Position numbers and translations under genes: made by a program. The notes under the pieces were generated by a model. That model was given only the letters and a program-made list of their open reading frames with translations, did not search any database and had not been told where the DNA came from. Shown here one piece after another: positions 18,582 through 26,284 of a stretch of 64,000 nucleotides of DNA. The stretch is taken from NCBI GenBank assembly GCA_016789885.1, contig JAEUPZ010000024.1, positions 60,867-124,866 of the forward strand, in the 5' to 3' direction. The stretch is from Chromatiales bacterium (lineage in GTDB: Bacteria > Pseudomonadota > Gammaproteobacteria > Steroidobacterales > GCA-2729495). Position 1 is the stretch's first letter. Each line of letters starts with the position of its first letter.

Positions 18582-19730
18582 CTAGAGGATCGGCTCGCCG
18601 GTGCGCTCGCCCCGCTCGTACACCACGTGGGCCCGGCCGACGATCAGCGGGTCCAGCTGGCCGATCCGCTGGATGTTCTTCCGGGCATAGGGCAGCTTGT
18701 GCAGCACATAGCGCATCGCGTTGAGGCGCGCGCGCTTCTTGCAGTCCGACTTGATCACGGTCCACGGCGCGTCGGCGGTATCCGTGTGCATGAACATGGC
18801 TTCCTTGCAGCGGGTGTAGTCGTCCCACTTGTCGAGCGACGCCAGGTCGACGGGGCTCAGCTTCCACTGCTTCAGGGGGTGGACCTCCCGCTCGCGGAAC
18901 CGTCGCCGCTGTTCCTTGCGGCTCACGGAGAACCAGAACTTGATCAGGTGGATGCCGTTGCGCACGAGCATCCGCTCGAACTCCGGGCATTGCCGCATGA
19001 ACTCGAGGTACTCGTCGTTGGAGCAGAAGCCCATGACGCGCTCGACGCCGGCCCGGTTGTACCAGGAGCGGTCGAACAGCACGATCTCGCCGGCGGTCGG
19101 CAGGTTCCGGGCATAGCGCTGGAAAAACCACTGGCCGCGCTCGACTTCCGTCGGCTTCTCGAGGGCGACGACGCGGGCGCCGCGGGGGTTGAGGTGCTCC
19201 ATGAATCTCTTGATGGCGCCGCCCTTGCCCGCAGCGTCGCGGCCTTCGAAGAGGATCACCACCTTCTGCCCGGTGTCCCTGACCCAGGCCTGCAGCTTGA
19301 GGAGTTCCACCTGCAGGCGGTACTTCTGCTGCTCGTAGGTCTTGCGCAGCATGAGGTGACGGTAGGGGTAACCGCCCGAGCGCCAGTCGTCGGCCAGCTC
19401 GTCATCGGGCCCGGGGTGCATGCGGCCGGAGAGGTCGGTGCGCCGCAGGAGCACTTTCCGCAGCGCGGCCGCGTCGTCGGCCGAGGCGCCGGCCATGAGC
19501 GCCTCCAGGGCAGCCATCACCCGGTCCGTCTCGCTCGGCGCGACGCCGGCCAGGAGATCGAGGGCGGCACCGGCGTTCGCCGCCTGCGCGCCGTCGATGG
19601 CGTCATCGACGGCCTCCCGGCGGAAAGCCTCGGGCGACGCATCGGCGGCCACGTCACCCAGTGCGACCAGCCGCGGACCGCGGCCCCGCGGGTGTACCAG
19701 AGGGGCTTCGGGCTGGTCGGCATCGGCCAT
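18582..19730 (-). CDS. ppk2: Polyphosphate kinase 2 family protein
   Basis: A 382-residue PPK2, which transfers phosphate between polyphosphate and nucleoside (di- or mono-)phosphates. The Walker A motif GRDAAGKGG spans residues 163-171 and the Walker B/lid motif DRSWYNR is at 220-226; GQWFFQRYARNLPTAGEIVLF and HLIKFWFSVSRKEQ are also typical. The first ~115 residues extend beyond the usual ~260-residue catalytic core and include an Ala-rich helical stretch. Whether it prefers ADP, GDP or AMP cannot be told. It stands alone, convergent with the LuxR-type gene across 223 bp in which I saw nothing but a small GC-rich dyad. Confidence 0.92.
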   Translation of the reverse strand: MADADQPEAPLVHPRGRGPRLVALGDVAADASPEAFRREAVDDAIDGAQAANAGAALDLLAGVAPSETDRVMAALEALMAGASADDAAALRKVLLRRTDLSGRMHPGPDDELADDWRSGGYPYRHLMLRKTYEQQKYRLQVELLKLQAWVRDTGQKVVILFEGRDAAGKGGAIKRFMEHLNPRGARVVALEKPTEVERGQWFFQRYARNLPTAGEIVLFDRSWYNRAGVERVMGFCSNDEYLEFMRQCPEFERMLVRNGIHLIKFWFSVSRKEQRRRFREREVHPLKQWKLSPVDLASLDKWDDYTRCKEAMFMHTDTADAPWTVIKSDCKKRARLNAMRYVLHKLPYARKNIQRIGQLDPLIVGRAHVVYERGERTGEPIL

Positions 19731-19832
19731 GGGCGGTCTCCGGAATCGGCAGCGGACGATTGTCGTACGCCGCCCGCCGTTGCGGAATCGTGACCATCCC
19801 CTATGCCCGGGCCATGCCCGGCCCGACTGGCC

Positions 19833-21653
19833 CTACGCCAGGGTCACGTCCACCTCGTCCTGCTGCATGGTGAACATTCGGGAGTACCAGCCGCCCTGGG
19901 CCATGAGCTGCTGGTGCGTGCCCCGCTCGGCAATCCGCCCCTCGAGCATGACCAGGATCTCGTCGCTGTCGACGATGGTGGCGAGGCGATGGGCGATGGT
20001 CAGCGTGGTGCGGCCCGTCGTCAGCCGGCGCAGGGCCTGCATGACGCCCTGCTCGGTCTCCACGTCCAAACTGGAGGTCGCCTCGTCGAGCAGGACGATG
20101 GGCGCGTTCTTCAGGATCGCCCGGGCGATGGCCACACGCTGGCGCTGGCCGCCCGAGAGCTTGCTGCCGCGCTCGCCGCAGGGGGTGTCGTAGCCTTCGG
20201 GCAGCGTCGCGACCCAGTCGGCCAGGCCGGCGCCGCGGGCCGCGGCCTCGATCTCGGCGTCCGTGGCCTCGTGCTTGCCCATCCGGATGTTCTCGCGGAT
20301 GGACTCGTTGAAGATGAAGCTCCGCTGTGACACCACGGCGAACTGCCGCTGCAGGTCCTCGAGAGGGAACTCCTTGAGCCGGCGGCCCCCGACCAGGATC
20401 TCGCCGGACTGCGGATCCCACTGCCGCAGCAGCAGGTTCACCACCGTCGACTTGCCGGTGCCGCTCGGGCCCACGAGGGCCACGTGGCGGCCCGGGGCGA
20501 TGTCGATGGTGAAGCCGTCGAACACCTTGCGCTGGCGGCTCCACTCCTTGTCATCGGCGTCGTACTCGAAGCTGACGTTGCGGAAGTGGATCGAGGCATC
20601 GGCCGGGCGGATCGCGGCGGTGGCCGTGTCCTGGACAGCCGGCGGCTGGTCCATCATGGCGAAGAGCCGGCGCGCCGCGTGGATGGCGACGCGGAAGTCG
20701 GTGTAGTTGTTGGCCATGCCGACCGACGTGTAGAAGCCGACCACCGACACGGCGATGATGGCCGGCAGGTCGATGAGCATGCGGATCTCGCCCGCGAGGG
20801 CCAGGTCGACGCCGATCCAGGCCGAGGCGAGGATGCCCACGGTGATGAAGATCTCGGCGAGCGCGCGCTGGTTGGCATCGGCGCTGTACAGCCGCTCCTG
20901 GCCGCTCTGCATGGTGGCGCCGATGGACCAGAGCTGCTTCGCCCGGCGCTGCTCGTAGCCGAAGGCCACCGTGTCGCGCACGCCCTGGATGCTGTCGGCC
21001 ACGAAGGCGTTCACCTGCCCCAGCTGCTCGCGGTACTTCACGCCGTCGCCGCCGAGGCGCGCCACGAGCCAGGGCAGGAAGAACGTGGTGGCGACGTAGA
21101 ACGGCAGCAGCCCCCAGAAGAGCGTCGGGTGCACGGTGTAACACCAGGCCAGCAGGATGGCCGGCACGGCGATGGCGGCCACCGCCGGCGCGATGGTGTG
21201 GGCGTAGAAGGGCTCGATCCGCTCGCAGTCGGTCATGACGCGGCTGACGGCGTCACCCGACTGCAGCTTGGCAGTGCGGGCCGGCGCGAGCGGCAGCATC
21301 GCGTAGTAGAACTTGTCGCGGAAGAGCGCCAGGATCCGGAACGCCACGTAGTGCCCGGTGTAGTTCTCGATGTAGGACGCGAAGCCCACCGTCGTGCCGA
21401 CCAGGGCGATGATCTGCACCTGCTTCCAGATGGCGTCCCAGTTGACCTCGCCGGCCTGGCTCGACGCGATGTAGATGCCGACGCCGCCGGCAGCGAAGCC
21501 GAGGACAGCGGCCTGGTTGACGATCTTCACCACCCGCGCCGTCAGGGAGATGAACATCGTCAGGTTGAACGGCGTCATGTAGCGCAGCAGGCGCCGGATG
21601 ATGGTGAGGTTGCTGCCCGCGGCGGGCGGCAGGTGCATGGCTTCAACGCTCAT
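19833..21653 (-). CDS. ABC exporter half-transporter, CydC-like
   Basis: A 606-residue fused membrane-ATPase protein: six transmembrane segments in the first ~330 residues, then a nucleotide-binding domain with Walker A GPSGTGKS, signature LSGGQRQRVAIARA, Walker B IVLLDEATSSLD and the H-loop TIAHRLAT. It lies 20 bp after the companion half-transporter and must be co-transcribed, so the pair probably works as a heterodimeric exporter. The general resemblance is to CydDC-type thiol exporters, but no cydAB oxidase genes are near. The MerR-type operator upstream of the first gene controls both. Confidence 0.9.
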   Translation of the reverse strand: MSVEAMHLPPAAGSNLTIIRRLLRYMTPFNLTMFISLTARVVKIVNQAAVLGFAAGGVGIYIASSQAGEVNWDAIWKQVQIIALVGTTVGFASYIENYTGHYVAFRILALFRDKFYYAMLPLAPARTAKLQSGDAVSRVMTDCERIEPFYAHTIAPAVAAIAVPAILLAWCYTVHPTLFWGLLPFYVATTFFLPWLVARLGGDGVKYREQLGQVNAFVADSIQGVRDTVAFGYEQRRAKQLWSIGATMQSGQERLYSADANQRALAEIFITVGILASAWIGVDLALAGEIRMLIDLPAIIAVSVVGFYTSVGMANNYTDFRVAIHAARRLFAMMDQPPAVQDTATAAIRPADASIHFRNVSFEYDADDKEWSRQRKVFDGFTIDIAPGRHVALVGPSGTGKSTVVNLLLRQWDPQSGEILVGGRRLKEFPLEDLQRQFAVVSQRSFIFNESIRENIRMGKHEATDAEIEAAARGAGLADWVATLPEGYDTPCGERGSKLSGGQRQRVAIARAILKNAPIVLLDEATSSLDVETEQGVMQALRRLTTGRTTLTIAHRLATIVDSDEILVMLEGRIAERGTHQQLMAQGGWYSRMFTMQQDEVDVTLA

Positions 21654-21673
21654 GGTCGTGTGCTCCTGAGGAT

Positions 21674-23431
21674 TCAGCCGGCGGCCGCGGCCGGCTTCAG
21701 TCGGGCTTCGATGGCGCGCTTGGTGCGGATCATGCTCGCGTAGATGCCACCCTGGGCCAGCAGCACCTGCCGGGTGCCACTCTCGGCGAGCTTGCCGCCG
21801 TCGAGGACGAGGATGCGGTCAGCCTGCTCGATGGTGGACAGGCGGTGGGCGATCAGCAGCACGGTCTTGTTCGCCGTCAGGCGCTGCAGCGCCCGGTTCA
21901 GCAGCGCCTCGGTCTCGACGTCGATCTGCGAGGTCGGCTCGTCGAGCACGACGATGGGCGCGTTCTTCAGGAACGCCCGGGCGATGGCGAGGCGCTGGGC
22001 CTGGCCACCGGACAGGGCCAGGCCCTGGTCACCGACCCGCGTGTTGAAGCCGTCGGGCGAGCGGCTGACGAAGTCGTACAGCTCGGCGGCCTTCGTCGCG
22101 GCGACGAGCTCCTCCTCGGTGGCGTCCGCCTTGGCGACGCGCAGGTTCTCGGCAATCGTGCCGTAGAAGAGGAACGGGTCCTGGGGGACGAGTGCGATCT
22201 GCTGCCGGATCCAGTCGAGGGCGAGTTCCTTCTCGGGGATGCCGTCGAACAGGATCTCCCCGGAGTCTGGCTCGAGGGTGCGCAGCAGCAGGTTGGTCAC
22301 CGTCGTCTTGCCGGAGCCGCTCTTGCCGATCAGTGCCACGGTCTCGTTCGGCTCCAGCGTGAAACTGACGTTCGCGAGCGCCGGGCGGTCGGCGCCCGGG
22401 TACGTGAACGTGACGTCGCGGAATTCGATGCGCACCGGCTTGCCGGGGGCGGCGGCCGGGTGGCGCCCCTCGCCGGACGACACCGGGGCCTTCTCGTCGA
22501 GGAACTCGACGACCTTGGCCGCCACCTCGCGGCCCAGGGCCCCGGCGAAGAAGAACTCGCCGATGAGGAGCAGCGTGCGGCTGAACTCCAGCGACAGCAG
22601 CACGCAGGCCACGACTTCGCCGGGGCTCATGTGGCCGCCGGACCAGCGGTACAGCGACACGCCCATGGCCACCGCCGTCGAGAAGAGCGCAAAGCCCAGC
22701 TCGAGGAACACGAACTGGAACTGCGCCACGGCCAGCAGCTTCATCGTAAGCCGGCGCTGGACCTCGTTGCCGGCCTCCATCTCCTGGCCGCGCCGCTCGC
22801 CCTCGTTGAACATCTTCAGCGTCGACATGCCCTGGATGGAGTCCAGGTACTGGGCGCTGTTGCGGTTCTTGACCTCCTCGTTCTGCTTGCTGATGCGGCG
22901 GAAGCCGCGGGCCGAGGAGCCCACGAAGAGCGGCGTGAGGGGCACGCCGGCCAGCATCCACAGGCCCACGACCCAGTCGATCCAGAAGATCGCGGCGCAC
23001 AGGAACACCGGGATGGCGATCGCCACCCAGATCTGCACGAAGTAGACGCTGAAGTAGTAGTCGAGGTACTCGACGCCCTCGGTCGCGGTGTTGGCGATCT
23101 CGCCCGTGCGCCGCTCGCCCAGCAGGCCGGGCCCCAGCTTCACCACCTGCTTGTAGATCTGGTCGCGGACGTTGAGCTTGGCCTCGCTGGACGCGCGGAA
23201 CTGGCCGGTGCGGAAGAGCCAGGCGAGGCCCGCCTTCATGAGCACGAGCACGGCCAGCACGATGGGCCACTGGCGGACGAGGTTCTCGCCAGCCAGCGCC
23301 GCATCGACGGCCCGGCCAAGGACCACGTACAGCGCGATGGTGGCGGGGATCGTGGCGAGCCCGGCCAGCAGGCCCACCTTGACCCACTTCAGCGTGGCGG
23401 GGGTGACCAGGCGATCGTCGACTCCGAGCAT
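21674..23431 (-). CDS. ABC exporter half-transporter, CydD-like (first gene of pair)
   Basis: A 585-residue six-TM plus ATPase protein. The loop ERRTGEIANTATEGVEYLDYYFSVY resembles the CydD motif that precedes the third membrane helix. The nucleotide-binding domain has Walker A GKSGSGKT, signature ALSGGQAQRLAIARA and Walker B IVVLDEPTSQID. GGAGA lies just before the ATG at 23431. The promoter, 25-56 bp upstream, is a textbook MerR-type element with a perfect palindrome, indicating induction by a metal or other MerR ligand. Substrate is inferred only: thiols, metal-thiol conjugates or a toxic compound. Confidence 0.9.
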   Translation of the reverse strand: MLGVDDRLVTPATLKWVKVGLLAGLATIPATIALYVVLGRAVDAALAGENLVRQWPIVLAVLVLMKAGLAWLFRTGQFRASSEAKLNVRDQIYKQVVKLGPGLLGERRTGEIANTATEGVEYLDYYFSVYFVQIWVAIAIPVFLCAAIFWIDWVVGLWMLAGVPLTPLFVGSSARGFRRISKQNEEVKNRNSAQYLDSIQGMSTLKMFNEGERRGQEMEAGNEVQRRLTMKLLAVAQFQFVFLELGFALFSTAVAMGVSLYRWSGGHMSPGEVVACVLLSLEFSRTLLLIGEFFFAGALGREVAAKVVEFLDEKAPVSSGEGRHPAAAPGKPVRIEFRDVTFTYPGADRPALANVSFTLEPNETVALIGKSGSGKTTVTNLLLRTLEPDSGEILFDGIPEKELALDWIRQQIALVPQDPFLFYGTIAENLRVAKADATEEELVAATKAAELYDFVSRSPDGFNTRVGDQGLALSGGQAQRLAIARAFLKNAPIVVLDEPTSQIDVETEALLNRALQRLTANKTVLLIAHRLSTIEQADRILVLDGGKLAESGTRQVLLAQGGIYASMIRTKRAIEARLKPAAAAG

Positions 23432-23455
23432 GGGACTTCTCCGCTGCGAGCGTGC

Positions 23456-23487
23456 ACCTTACACCCTGAAGTGGACTTCAGGGTCAA
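23456..23487 (-). promoter_or_regulatory. MerR-type promoter/operator A (ABC exporter pair)
   Basis: On the minus strand a -35 TTGACC (23487-23482) and a -10 TAAGGT (23461-23456) are separated by 20 bp, longer than normal. The spacer holds most of a perfect palindrome: 10-bp arms ACCCTGAAGT (23463-23472) and ACTTCAGGGT (23475-23484) around GG. An over-long spacer filled by a dyad is the hallmark of promoters activated by MerR-family regulators; the arms resemble cadmium/lead/zinc-type sites. It sits between the MFS stop and the ABC start codon. Confidence 0.82.
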
Positions 23488-23505
23488 GGCCCCCGCCCGA
23501 CGGGC

Positions 23506-24903
23506 TCAGCCCACCTCGGCCGGGCCGGCGGCAACAACGGGGACGGCGGCCGGCCGCCGGGAAGCCGCCCATACGGCCAGGCCCAGCAGCATGACGAAGG
23601 CGTTGGCGCCGGCCACCAGCACGAAGGGCGCGATGCCGCCGAACATTCCCGACAGGATGCCGCCAACCTTCGCCACCAGCAGGATGCCGATGGCGCCACT
23701 CAGGCTGAAGAGCCCGATGACGGCGCCCCGGCCCTTCACCGGCGCCACGGAGCCGATGAGCGTCAGCGTGGCCAGGTTCGCCGAGATCTCGCCCATGCCG
23801 ATCAGCACCGCCGACAGCCACATCAGCGGCCCCATGGGGTCGCCGATGAGGTACAGCGACGCGTACCCGCCCGTCGCGAGCGCCAGGGCCACGGCCACGC
23901 CCACGACGCGGTCCATGCGGTCGAGGATCCGGCCCATGACCGGCAGCCAGCACAGCGCGAAGACCTGGATGAGGATGTAGAACTTGAGGGCGTTGTTGCT
24001 GGCGGCTTCCGTGTCGAGCCCGGCGCCGAGGCCCGCCTGGGTCAGGTACAGCACGAAGAAGGTGCTGAGCACCGACATGTCGCCCCGGGCGACGGTGGCC
24101 GACAGGTACGCAAAGGCCACGCGCAGGTCGCGGCCGGCCCGGATGCCGACCTTCAGCGCCAGCAGCCAGGGCTCACGACCCGCCAGCTGGGCCGGCGCAC
24201 CGGGACGCAGCCCCAGCTGCAGGACCGCCGACACGAGCAGGCAGGCGCCGGCCGCCGACCAGAGCCAGTAGCGGGCGGTCATGACCGGGTCGCCGTCGGT
24301 CAGGGCCGAGAACACCGGCAGCAGCAGGCGCAGCGGCGTCAGCAGCAGGATGAAGCCGAGCCCGTTCAGCATGAAGCAGATGGCGATGACCTTGCCCCGG
24401 GACTCGTCCACCGCGTAGTCATTGGCCACCGCCGGCAGCATGGCCGTGTTGGCCGCGAGGCCGAGGGCGAACACCACGCGGTAGGCCGTGAGCTCCTCCA
24501 CGGTGGTCGCCAGCGGGTACAGCGCGTAGCCGAGCGCCAGCACGACGAAGGCGCCGGCCCACAGCGGCCGGCGTCCCACCTTGTCCGACAGGGCGCCCAC
24601 GAAGCCCACGGCCAGCATCGCCACCAGCTCCGCCAGGAAGGTCAGGTTGCCCGCCAGCGGCCCCTGCTCGGCGGCGGGCACCTTCAGCACCTCGGTGAAC
24701 AGGTATGGCTGGGACGCGTTGATGAAGCCCATCATCGCGATGCCGAAGAACGACCCGAAGAGCAGCGCCGCGAAATTGCCCGCCGACACCCCCTCGGCGA
24801 TGCGCAGGCGCAGGAAGGCGGGGCCGAAGGCGCGGCCCCGGTCCGGCGCGGCCGCCGGCGCTGCGTTCGTGGCCGCGGGACGTCCGCTGGCGATGATGGT
24901 CAT
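23506..24903 (-). CDS. Major facilitator superfamily transporter
   Basis: A 465-residue, 12-TM MFS protein. The cytoplasmic loop 2-3 motif appears as GALSDKVGRRPLWAG, and long hydrophobic segments alternate with short loops in two halves. A Pro/Ala-rich N-terminal tail precedes the first helix. Substrate unknown; exporters and importers of this type look alike. The ATG at 24903 is taken because a run of G residues lies before it and the much longer upstream frame has no coding character. A second MerR-type promoter element lies at 25012-25044, suggesting shared control with the ABC pair. Confidence 0.87.
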   Translation of the reverse strand: MTIIASGRPAATNAAPAAAPDRGRAFGPAFLRLRIAEGVSAGNFAALLFGSFFGIAMMGFINASQPYLFTEVLKVPAAEQGPLAGNLTFLAELVAMLAVGFVGALSDKVGRRPLWAGAFVVLALGYALYPLATTVEELTAYRVVFALGLAANTAMLPAVANDYAVDESRGKVIAICFMLNGLGFILLLTPLRLLLPVFSALTDGDPVMTARYWLWSAAGACLLVSAVLQLGLRPGAPAQLAGREPWLLALKVGIRAGRDLRVAFAYLSATVARGDMSVLSTFFVLYLTQAGLGAGLDTEAASNNALKFYILIQVFALCWLPVMGRILDRMDRVVGVAVALALATGGYASLYLIGDPMGPLMWLSAVLIGMGEISANLATLTLIGSVAPVKGRGAVIGLFSLSGAIGILLVAKVGGILSGMFGGIAPFVLVAGANAFVMLLGLAVWAASRRPAAVPVVAAGPAEVG

Positions 24904-25011
24904 GGCAATCCCCCCGGCCTGCCTGCCGCCCGGCCACCGCCGGTGACCCGCGGGGCTTCGCCCGGGCCGCAGGGGACCCCTGGGGCGGGCCCGGCCGCGG
25001 GCGCTGCAGCG

Positions 25012-25044
25012 ATGGTCACCCTTGAAGCCATATTGAAGGTCAAG
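25012..25044 (-). promoter_or_regulatory. MerR-type promoter/operator B (MFS gene)
   Basis: On the minus strand CTTGACC (25044-25038) provides a -35 TTGACC, and 20 bp later GACCAT (25017-25012) can serve as -10. The spacer contains TTCAA and CTTCAAG at the same positions as in the other two elements (23456-23487 and 26211-26243). The dyad is imperfect. The element lies ~110-140 bp before the MFS start codon, leaving a leader of ~100 nt. Confidence 0.5.
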
Positions 25045-25188
25045 CAGCGGGCGGACCCGTCGCGGCGGCCCCGGCCAGGCCCGCCAACCTGTGCGGCAGT
25101 GCCTAGGCCCTGCCGCCGCTTGCCCGTACCCTAGCGGCCTGACCGGGAGTGGCGGTGCGCCCCCCGCAGCCGCCGCCAGGATCAGCCG

Positions 25189-26061
25189 ATGCCCACGCCC
25201 CTCATCAGTGCCGTCGTCCTGTCCTTCAACTCGGCGCGGTACATCGAGAAATGCGTCCGCTCCCTGGCCCAGGCCGGCGGCGCCGCGGGCGGCATCGAGA
25301 TACTGGTCGTCGAGAACGGGTCCCGGGACGCCAGCCCCGACATCCTCCGGGGCCTGGAGCGGGAGCTCGGTGACACGCTCCGGTGCTTCTACCTGCCGCA
25401 GAACACCGGCACGACCGTGTCCCGCAACCTGGCCCTGCGCCAGGCCCGGGGCGAGTACGTCGTCATCCTCGACTCCGACGCCGTGGCCAGCGAAGCGGTG
25501 CTGCGCGGGCTCGTCTCTGCCCTTGAAGAAGAACGCGACTGCGGGCTCGTGGTCCCGGGGCTCACCTACCCGGACGGGCGCTTCCAGCTCTCCACAGACG
25601 TCTTCCCGACCGTGACCCGCAAGCTGCAGCGGTTCGTGGCGTTGCGTTCGATGGAAGGCTCGACCACCCTCGCCGACGCCCGGCGCGGCGACGTCGACTA
25701 CGCGATCTCGGCCTTCTGGCTGTTCCGCCGCTCGCTGCTCGACGACGTCGGCCTGCTCGACGAGCGCATTTTCTACTCCCCCGAGGACGTCGACTTCTGC
25801 CTGCGGATCTGGCTGGCCGGCTACCGCATCGTCTATGTGCCGCAGCTGGTGGCCATCCACGACGCCCAGGAAGTCTCACGCAGCCTGAAGCGGTGGCGGT
25901 TCATGCTCCGGCATGCCGGCGGGCTCGCCTACTACTTCGCCAAGCACGGCTACGCCTTCGGCCTCGGCCGCCTGCGGCGGCGGATCGCGGCGGCCCGGGC
26001 GACCCGCGCCGGCACCGGAGCCGGGCTGACCGCCGCCGCGACCAGCCGCAGCGCTTCCTGA
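25189..26061 (+). CDS. Glycosyltransferase family 2 protein
   Basis: A 290-residue GT-A fold enzyme of GT2. It begins ISAVVLSFNSARYIEKCVRSL, has the nucleotide-sugar/metal motif ILDSD (D95, D97), and a catalytic-region SPEDVDFCLRIWLAGYRI (E199-D200). The C-terminus is Arg/Ala-rich and could be membrane-associated. Such enzymes add sugars to cell-surface glycans, rhamnose transfer being common in this branch. No other sugar genes are near, so the acceptor is unknown. It lies between two efflux genes on the plus strand. Confidence 0.88.
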   Translation: MPTPLISAVVLSFNSARYIEKCVRSLAQAGGAAGGIEILVVENGSRDASPDILRGLERELGDTLRCFYLPQNTGTTVSRNLALRQARGEYVVILDSDAVASEAVLRGLVSALEEERDCGLVVPGLTYPDGRFQLSTDVFPTVTRKLQRFVALRSMEGSTTLADARRGDVDYAISAFWLFRRSLLDDVGLLDERIFYSPEDVDFCLRIWLAGYRIVYVPQLVAIHDAQEVSRSLKRWRFMLRHAGGLAYYFAKHGYAFGLGRLRRRIAAARATRAGTGAGLTAAATSRSAS

Positions 26062-26085
26062 CCCGACGCCGCGCGCCCCGCCGGA

Positions 26086-26113
26086 CAGACGGCAGACGGC
26101 AGACGGCAGACGG
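26086..26113. repeat. Four tandem copies of CAGACGG
   Basis: Four exact head-to-tail copies of the heptamer CAGACGG at 26086-26113, in the gap between the glycosyltransferase stop and the metal-ATPase promoter. A 7-bp unit is not a multiple of three and lies outside genes. It could vary in copy number by replication slippage; any effect on the promoter 98 bp downstream is speculative. Confidence 0.85.
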
Positions 26114-26210
26114 CGGCCCTGCAGCGCCGGATCCGCGCCCGCCCGCAGACCTTCCAGCGCCTCTGCGACCCGGCCGCGCAGCGCCCCGGGCGACGGTTGA
26201 CGCACCCTCC

Positions 26211-26243
26211 CTTGACCCTGAACCCGGCTTCAAGCCGCAGCAT
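26211..26243 (+). promoter_or_regulatory. MerR-type promoter/operator C (metal ATPase)
   Basis: CTTGACC (26211-26217) supplies a -35 TTGACC, followed after exactly 20 bp by CAGCAT (26238-26243) as -10. The spacer holds CTGAA and CTTCAAG half-site-like segments at the same offsets as in the elements of the ABC and MFS genes. The predicted transcription start is ~35 nt before the ATPase ATG at 26285. Zn/Cd/Pb ATPases are very often controlled by MerR-family activators with such promoters. Confidence 0.62.
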
Positions 26244-26284
26244 GCGAGCGTCCCGGCAAGGGTTGCCGGTCGTATTGCTGTGCC

